A stretch of DNA of 64,000 bases from the NCBI RefSeq assembly GCF_017837635.1, contig NZ_JAGJRS010000017.1:50919-114918 (forward strand), in the 5' to 3' direction. Origin of the DNA: Frateuria flava. Lineage in GTDB: Bacteria; Pseudomonadota; Gammaproteobacteria; Xanthomonadales; Rhodanobacteraceae. The notes under the pieces were generated by a model. It worked only from the letters and a program-made list of their open reading frames with translations. It was not told the origin of the DNA and made no database searches. Made by a program: the position numbers and the translations under genes. Of the stretch, positions 59,248 through 64,000 are shown piece after piece (position 1 is the stretch's first letter; every line of letters starts with the position of its first letter).

Positions 59248-60228
59248 ATGAACCCACCCGCCACCCGCCCCCTTTGGCAGCGCATGCTGTTTCGTCGCCT
59301 GAAGTTCTTCGGCGTATTGCTGGCCCTGGTGGTCATCGTGCTCGGCGGCAGCTACCTGTTCGCGCCGCAATGGCTGCTGCGGGCACACGTGATGCGCCAG
59401 GCCATGACCGCGCACGTGGAATCGCACACGCTGCGCGCGGGCGACACCACGTGGAGCTACTACGAAGGCGGCCAGGGGCCGACGCTGGTGCTGCTGCATG
59501 GTTTCGCCGCGGACAAGACGATCTGGTTGCCGCTGGCCGAGCAACTGACGCCGCACTTCCACGTGGTGATCCCGGACCTGCCGGGCTGGGGCGAGTCCTC
59601 GCGCAACCCGGACGCCAGCTACGGCGTCCAGGCGCAGGTTGAGCGCCTGCAGGCCTTCCTCGCCGCACTGGACCTGCAGCGGTTCGTGCTGGTCGGCCAC
59701 TCCATGGGCGGCGCGATCGCGGGCGTCTATGCGGCCGAACACCCACAGGGCGTGGCGGCACTGGCGCTGGTCGACGCGTACGGCCTCAAGGCCCAGCCGA
59801 ACGATTTCGACCGCGCCGTCGCGGCGGGCAAGGATCCGTTCGTCTACGAGGACCGCACGGGTTTCGAACGCGCGCTCGCGCTCGCCTTCGTGCACCCGCC
59901 TGAAGTGCCCGGCCGGATCGAGGACGTCTTTGTCGCGCGCAACCGCCGCGACCGCGCCTTCATCGAGCGCACGCTCGCCCAATTGCGCCAACCGGAAAAC
60001 TACCTTTCGCTGCAGCAGCGGCTGGCCCAGCTGACCATGCCGGTGCTGGGGCTCTGGTGCAGCGGTGACCGGATAGCCGATCCCTCCGCGCTGGACAGCC
60101 TGCGCAACGGCCTGGTCCAGGCGCCGGCGATCAGCTCCAGCCTGCTCAACGGCTGCAACCACATGCCGATGATGGAAAAGCCCGAGGCCACCGCACAGGT
60201 GCTGACCGGGTTCGTGCTGGGGCGCTGA
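59248..60228 (+). CDS. Alpha/beta hydrolase, membrane-anchored
   Basis: The 326-residue protein has one N-terminal transmembrane helix (about residues 18-40, LKFFGVLLALVVIVLGGSYLF) and then an alpha/beta hydrolase domain: oxyanion loop LLHGFAADKTIW, nucleophile elbow VGHSMGGAI with Ser152, the acid near residue 275 (CSGDRIADPS) and the catalytic His in NGCNHMPMMEKP. It is closest to lipase/esterase-type hydrolases; the substrate is unknown. The ATG at 59248 is preferred over a GTG-started longer frame running through the C10 tract. The gene is flanked by homopolymer C and G tracts. Confidence 0.9.
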   Translation: MNPPATRPLWQRMLFRRLKFFGVLLALVVIVLGGSYLFAPQWLLRAHVMRQAMTAHVESHTLRAGDTTWSYYEGGQGPTLVLLHGFAADKTIWLPLAEQLTPHFHVVIPDLPGWGESSRNPDASYGVQAQVERLQAFLAALDLQRFVLVGHSMGGAIAGVYAAEHPQGVAALALVDAYGLKAQPNDFDRAVAAGKDPFVYEDRTGFERALALAFVHPPEVPGRIEDVFVARNRRDRAFIERTLAQLRQPENYLSLQQRLAQLTMPVLGLWCSGDRIADPSALDSLRNGLVQAPAISSSLLNGCNHMPMMEKPEATAQVLTGFVLGR

Positions 60229-60255
60229 CCGCTGCTCGCCTTGGTCCCTCCCTCC

Positions 60256-60266
60256 GGGGGGGGGGG
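60256..60266. repeat. Homopolymer tract of eleven G
   Basis: Eleven consecutive G's lie 28 bases after the hydrolase stop codon, within a CCCTCC/GGGGG degenerate palindrome. Confidence 0.85.
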
Positions 60267-60408
60267 CGCTCAGCGGTGAGGAGCGTTTCGACCGCCTCAA
60301 CCGGACGAGGAGTTCTCCTTGCCAACCGGCCCGGCCAACCCGACCCACCCGCCATGCTGCCGCATGCTCCAGCACCCGGAGGGGAGAGGGTGCCAAGCCG
60401 CGACCGGT

Positions 60409-61095
60409 TCAGCCGGACAAGCGCACCCCCAGCAGGCCGAACCGCCGCAGCCCTTCCACGCTGGGCAGCAGCGCACGTCCGTGCGGCGCATGACGCAGCC
60501 AGCCCGCGTCGAGCATGGCGCCGGTGAGCGCCACGCCCAGCGGCCCGCCCACGTGCAGGCGCCGCTCGGTCCAATCCAGGCAACCGCGGCCGCGCAGCGT
60601 CGGCAAGCGCGCCGTGGCCTGCGGGTCGAGCCCCGCCTGGATCAACGCCGCGGCCCCCGCCGGGCGCAGTGCGAGACCTTCGCTGGTGGTCTCCAAGTGA
60701 CCGCGATGAAGCAGCTGGGCGCATAACGCGACGCCCAGCTCGCCGGCAAGGTGGCGATAGCAGCTGCGCGCGCGCCGCAGCGCGGTGTCCCCGGTCGGCG
60801 GCGCGATCGGCCGGCGCGGCAGCGCGAGCGCTTCGAGCCAGCCGGCCACTTCGTCGCTGGCCAGGCGGTAGTAGCGATGGCGTCCCTGCACCTGCACGGC
60901 GAGCAGGCCGCCTTCGAGCAGGCGCTTGAGGTGCGCACTGGCGGTCGGTGCGCCGACGCCGGCCATCCGGCCAAGTTCGCCGGCGGGGCGCGCGGTGCCG
61001 TCCACCAGGGCGAGCAGCATCGCCGCGCGTGCGGGCTCGGCAAGCAGGGCGCCGATTTCAGCGAGCTGGTACGGGGTGAGCGAGGTGGGGGGCAT
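60409..61095 (-). CDS. ArsR-family HTH transcriptional regulator
   Basis: The 228-residue protein has an N-terminal winged helix-turn-helix of the ArsR/SmtB type (residues 8-95): LAEPARAAMLLALVDG, the recognition helix region GAPTASAHLKRLLEGGLL and the wing VQGRHRYYRLASDEV. It is about twice the usual ArsR length; the C-terminal half (residues 105-228) forms a second domain containing two cysteines (CYRHLAGELGVALC) and is typical of a longer regulator class found in xanthomonads. No metal-binding motif of the ArsR CVC type is present. Its target is unknown; the convergent neighbour is the alpha/beta hydrolase. Confidence 0.9.
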   Translation of the reverse strand: MPPTSLTPYQLAEIGALLAEPARAAMLLALVDGTARPAGELGRMAGVGAPTASAHLKRLLEGGLLAVQVQGRHRYYRLASDEVAGWLEALALPRRPIAPPTGDTALRRARSCYRHLAGELGVALCAQLLHRGHLETTSEGLALRPAGAAALIQAGLDPQATARLPTLRGRGCLDWTERRLHVGGPLGVALTGAMLDAGWLRHAPHGRALLPSVEGLRRFGLLGVRLSG

Positions 61096-61169
61096 GCGCG
61101 AAGTCTAGTACCGGCGCTGATGGGGATCTTTCGATGGCGGGCGAAGGAAGGGGGCTTGCCGCACGATTG

Positions 61170-61217
61170 CCCCCATCCGCCCCTCGGGCACCTTCCCCCG
61201 TGGAACGGGGGAAGGAT
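61170..61217. repeat. Palindromic repeat (family D), single unit
   Basis: CCCCCATCCGCCCCTCGGGC followed by ACCTTCCCCCG TGGAACGGGGGAAGG. The same unit in the same orientation occurs at 63883, so hrpB is bracketed by two copies. Confidence 0.75.
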
Positions 61218-61258
61218 CCATGCGCGTCAGGGCGCTTTTTTTGTCGGCCTAATCCGGC

Positions 61259-63850
61259 CTACGTTCCGCGCGGTTTGGCCCGGTGGGTCGGCGTGGCCGA
61301 CCACGGATCGTCCGGCCACGGGTGGCGCGGATAGCGGCCTTTCAGTTCCTTCTTCACTTCCGGGTAGGTGCGCTCCCAGAAGCCCTTCAGGTCCTGCGTC
61401 ACCTGGATCGGTCGCCCGGCAGGCGAGAGCAGATGCAGGGTGGCGGGCACGCGGCCGGCCGCTACGCGCGGGGTGTCGGCCAGCCCGAACAGCTCCTGCA
61501 GTTTCACCGCCAGCACCGGCGCCTCGCCGGGCGCGTATTCGAGTTTGCGCACCTGGCCGCTAGGCACGGTCAGGCTTTCCGGCGCGTACTGGTCGAGCTG
61601 GCGGCGCTGCTCGTAGTCGAACAGCGTGGCGAGCGCCTGGGACAGTTCGTCGGCGCCCAGCGCGTCGAGCTTGCGCTTTCCCTGCAGGTACGGCCCCAGC
61701 CAGTCCTCGAGCGAGGCCAGCAGCGCCGCATCGGACACGTCGGGCAGGCCCAGCTCGGGCATCCAGCCGGCCAACGCCTGCATGCGCGCACGCAGGCGGC
61801 GCGCGGTGTCGCTCCAGGGCAGCGCATCGATGCCGCGGTTACGGACGGCGGCGAGCAGCGCGGGCAGCGCATCCTCCGGCTGGACCGGCACGCTGCGCCT
61901 TTCCAGCACGATGGCGCCGAAGCGCTGCTCCTCGAACGCCTCCACCGCGCCGCGTGCGTCGTTCCAGCGCAGCGCGCGCTCGCGCCGGAAGTGCTGCGGG
62001 AAGTCCTGTTCAAGGCGCCGCGGGTCGAAGGGCGCCGCGGCGAGCACCAGGCTGTCGCGTGCTTCCAGCCGCAGATCGAGCACCACCAGCCACGGCTCGC
62101 CGAACAATGCACTGGCTTCGTGCAGGCTGGCACCCCGGCCGTTGGCGAGGGTGTAGCGGCGCGGATTGGCCTCGTCCTGGCGGGCGATGCGGTCGGGCCA
62201 GGCGTGCAGCAGCAAGTCACCGGTGGCGTGGCTGTCGGGCACGCCACTGGCGGCCGTACGGACGTCCAGACGTCTGCGCCAGCCCCTGGACGCCTGCTCG
62301 ATCGCGGCCATGGCGCCACTGTCGAAGCCGCCGCGCGCGCCGGCGGACCGGCGATCACGCCAGGCATGCAGCACCTCCACGCGCACGCGGAAGTCGTCGC
62401 TGCGCGCCTGGTCGCCCCGCAGCGGCGAGCGCGCCTCGACCAGGGCGAGCAGGTCGGCGGCCAGGGGACGCAGTTCCGCCGGTGCTCGCAGCGCCATCGC
62501 GGCCCATCGGGGTGTGGCGCCCAGCTCAAGCATCCGTCGGCCCAGCGGCGTGATGCGACCGTCCGTGCCGAGCGCGCCCAGGGCGGCCAGCAGCTCGCGT
62601 GCCTGGGCCAGTGCGCCCGCTGGTGGCGGATCGAGCCAGCGCAGCGTGTCGTCGCTGCCGGCGTTGACGCCCCACGCGGCCAGTTCGAGCGCGAGGCCGG
62701 ACAGCTCCGCCTGCGCGATTTCCGGCGTGCGCGCAGCTTCCAACCGGCGGCTCTGCGGCCACAGGCGGTAGGCGGTGCCCTCGGCGACGCGCCCGGCGCG
62801 ACCGGCGCGCTGGTCGGCCGAAGCCTGCGAGATCGGGACCGTTTCCAGCCGCGAAAAGCCGGAGTTGGGATCGAAGCGCGGCTCGCGCGCCAGACCGGCA
62901 TCGATCACCCCGCGGATACCCGGCAGCGTCACGCTGGACTCGGCCACGTTGGTGGCGAGGATCACCCGCCGCGTGCCCGGCTCGGCTGGCGCCAGCGCCG
63001 CCTGCTGCTCGGTGAGCGAAAGTTCGCCGTGCAGGACGACGATGTCCAGCTCTTGCCCTCTCCCCACGGGAGAGGATGCCCCCAGGCGCGCCTCGCCCGA
63101 TCGCTCACCACCCGCCCCTCCCCCGAACGGAGAGGGGAGTGCGTTCTCGAGCAGTGCGTGGGCGCGAGCGATCTCGCGCCGGCCGGGGAGGAACACCAGC
63201 ACGTCGCCGGGGTTTTCTTCCAACGCCTGGCGGGTGACGCGGGCAAGGTGGTGTTCCGGGGTTTCCTGCGCGCGCGCCGGCGGGTGCTCGATGCGCACGG
63301 GAAAGCTGCGCCCCGGGCTGGACAGCCGCGGCGCATCCAGCCAGCGCGCGATGCGTTCGCCGTCCAGCGTGGCGGACATCACCAGCAGGCGAAGATCCGG
63401 GCGCAAGGTAGCCTGCACGTCGAGCGCCAGGGCCAGGCCGAGATCGCCGGCCAGGTGGCGCTCGTGGAATTCGTCGAACACGATGGCGCCGATGCCCGAC
63501 AGTTCCGGATCGTCCTGGATCAACCGCGTGAGGATGCCCTCGGTAACGACTTCGATGCGGGTGGCCGCGCTCACCCGTGATTCGAAGCGGATGCGGTACC
63601 CGACGGTCTGGCCCACGTCCTCACCGCGCTGCGCCGCCATGAACTGGGCGGCCGCGCGCGCGGCGATCCGGCGTGGTTCGAGCATCACGATACGGCGGCC
63701 TTCCAGCCACGGGGCGTCGAGCAACGCGGGCGGGACCTGGGTGGTTTTGCCGGCGCCCGGCGGAGCTTCAAGGACCAGTCGCGGGTGGGCGTCGAGCGCA
63801 GCTCGCAGCTCCGGCAGAAGCGGCGTGATCGGGAAGTGGGCTTGCGTCAT
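61259..63850 (-). CDS. hrpB: ATP-dependent RNA helicase HrpB with translated repeat insertion
   Basis: The 863-residue DEAH-box helicase shows Walker A APPGAGKTTQVP (about residues 29-40), DEFHERH (DEAH-type box), MSATLDGERIARWLD, TNVAESSVTLPGI and QRAGRAGRVAEGTAYRLW. The HrpB C-terminal domain follows, ending KFWERTYPEVKKELKGRYPRHPWPDDP, shown in short form as SYPEVKKELKGRYPKHPWP-type motif typical of HrpB. Between ALLENA and LDIVVLHGELSL there is an extra stretch of about 30 residues rich in Gly, Ser and Pro (from LPSPFGGGAGG to VGRGQE), encoded by a family C palindrome. Relatives are about 820-840 residues. ATG 63850 is the start. Confidence 0.93.
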   Translation of the reverse strand: MTQAHFPITPLLPELRAALDAHPRLVLEAPPGAGKTTQVPPALLDAPWLEGRRIVMLEPRRIAARAAAQFMAAQRGEDVGQTVGYRIRFESRVSAATRIEVVTEGILTRLIQDDPELSGIGAIVFDEFHERHLAGDLGLALALDVQATLRPDLRLLVMSATLDGERIARWLDAPRLSSPGRSFPVRIEHPPARAQETPEHHLARVTRQALEENPGDVLVFLPGRREIARAHALLENALPSPFGGGAGGERSGEARLGASSPVGRGQELDIVVLHGELSLTEQQAALAPAEPGTRRVILATNVAESSVTLPGIRGVIDAGLAREPRFDPNSGFSRLETVPISQASADQRAGRAGRVAEGTAYRLWPQSRRLEAARTPEIAQAELSGLALELAAWGVNAGSDDTLRWLDPPPAGALAQARELLAALGALGTDGRITPLGRRMLELGATPRWAAMALRAPAELRPLAADLLALVEARSPLRGDQARSDDFRVRVEVLHAWRDRRSAGARGGFDSGAMAAIEQASRGWRRRLDVRTAASGVPDSHATGDLLLHAWPDRIARQDEANPRRYTLANGRGASLHEASALFGEPWLVVLDLRLEARDSLVLAAAPFDPRRLEQDFPQHFRRERALRWNDARGAVEAFEEQRFGAIVLERRSVPVQPEDALPALLAAVRNRGIDALPWSDTARRLRARMQALAGWMPELGLPDVSDAALLASLEDWLGPYLQGKRKLDALGADELSQALATLFDYEQRRQLDQYAPESLTVPSGQVRKLEYAPGEAPVLAVKLQELFGLADTPRVAAGRVPATLHLLSPAGRPIQVTQDLKGFWERTYPEVKKELKGRYPRHPWPDDPWSATPTHRAKPRGT
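63052..63143. repeat. Family C palindrome inserted in frame inside hrpB
   Basis: CTTGCCCTCTCCCCACGGGA and CCCCTCCCCCGAACGGAGAG bracket the segment. It has the form of a pair of CTCTCCCC/GGGGAGAG hairpins, similar to 9464 and 10430. Its length is close to a multiple of three and it contains no stop codon in the hrpB frame. Confidence 0.75.
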
Positions 63851-63882
63851 TCCATCGGATGATAAGGGCTGAGGCAAGGCGA

Positions 63883-63927
63883 CCCCCATCCGCCCTTCGG
63901 GCACCTTCCCCCGTGAACGGGGGAAGG
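63883..63927. repeat. Palindromic repeat (family D), single unit
   Basis: CCCCCATCCGCCCTTCGGGC followed by ACCTTCCCCCGTGAACGGGG, just upstream of hrpB. Confidence 0.75.
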
Positions 63928-63946
63928 AACACGTGAAGTGGCCTAA

Positions 63947-64000
63947 TGACCTTGGACACCCGATAGGATGAATTTCCTACCGAGGTGACACGTGGCACGA
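63947..64000 (+). other. Possible left end of an insertion sequence with transposase start (cut by window edge)
   Basis: TGACCTTGGACACCCGATAG begins at 63947 and is followed by GAATTTCCTACCGAGGTGAC and, at 63992, GTG GCA CGA preceded by GAGGTGA, which is a good ribosome site. TGxCxxxGGACACC-type ends are common in IS3-family elements, and MAR- is a frequent transposase start. Only nine coding bases are visible, so this is a weak call. Confidence 0.3.

Noticed and set aside
57158..59257. 699-codon minus-strand frame antisense to the M1 peptidase
   Set aside because: Shadow of a conserved gene carrying the intact HELAHSW site.

Overview
The window is a GC-rich, densely coded bacterial chromosome segment. 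Rows counted inside putA are about 72% G+C. Gene content and order fit a gammaproteobacterium of the order Lysobacterales (Xanthomonadales), most likely family Rhodanobacteraceae (Rhodanobacter, Dyella, Frateuria or Luteibacter type). The supporting features are the SURF1/coxC/coxA/coxB/DUF2244 block, a PutA of about 1050 residues, YcgL, PlsB, DUF3016, and several families of short intergenic palindromes typical of these genomes. The genus is an inference; no rRNA or tRNA gene lies in the window.

Layout. 1-5953 (mostly minus): aa3-type cytochrome c oxidase structural and assembly genes, cut off at the left edge. 6285-12595: proline catabolism (putA), a lone low-GC Mrr-type restriction enzyme between two palindromes, an aldehyde dehydrogenase and a small disordered protein. 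12610-18103: a FadL-type outer-membrane transporter, YcgL and a very large membrane-anchored ankyrin-repeat protein. 18648-22931: a Kef-type K+/H+ antiporter, glutaminyl cyclase, a small domain protein and hemB. 23116-28097 (minus): a four-gene ABC export operon with two periplasmic adaptor proteins, one of which is an internally duplicated double adaptor. 28235-31274: glucokinase, a HAD phosphatase and a Kch-like K+ channel. 31298-38441: SNF2 helicase, gpsA, secB, rpmB-rpmG and three small conserved genes. 38574-43231: fatty-acid desaturase and a Gld-like ABC operon. 43359-50861: gnd, mutM, an unknown gene, thymidine kinase, an orphan flavin-dependent halogenase-like enzyme and rep. 50942-60228: AI-2E family permease, P4-type acid phosphatase, a lipoprotein, plsB, M1 aminopeptidase and an alpha/beta hydrolase. 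60409-64000: ArsR regulator, hrpB, and possibly the edge of an insertion sequence.

Most genes are housekeeping: respiration, central carbon flux (glk, gnd, putA), phospholipid synthesis (gpsA, plsB, desaturase), K+ homeostasis (Kef, Kch) and DNA repair/replication (mutM, rep, tdk). The unusual material is mainly in the repeats and a few accessory proteins. At least four palindrome families occupy most intergenic gaps. One copy interrupts a tandem duplication at the end of the aldehyde dehydrogenase gene. One sits in frame inside hrpB and is translated. One supplies the stop codon of the AI-2E permease. The double adaptor, the halogenase with all diagnostic residues, and a thymidine kinase that has lost its zinc site are the most interesting proteins. 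No CRISPR array, prophage, or complete insertion sequence was found.
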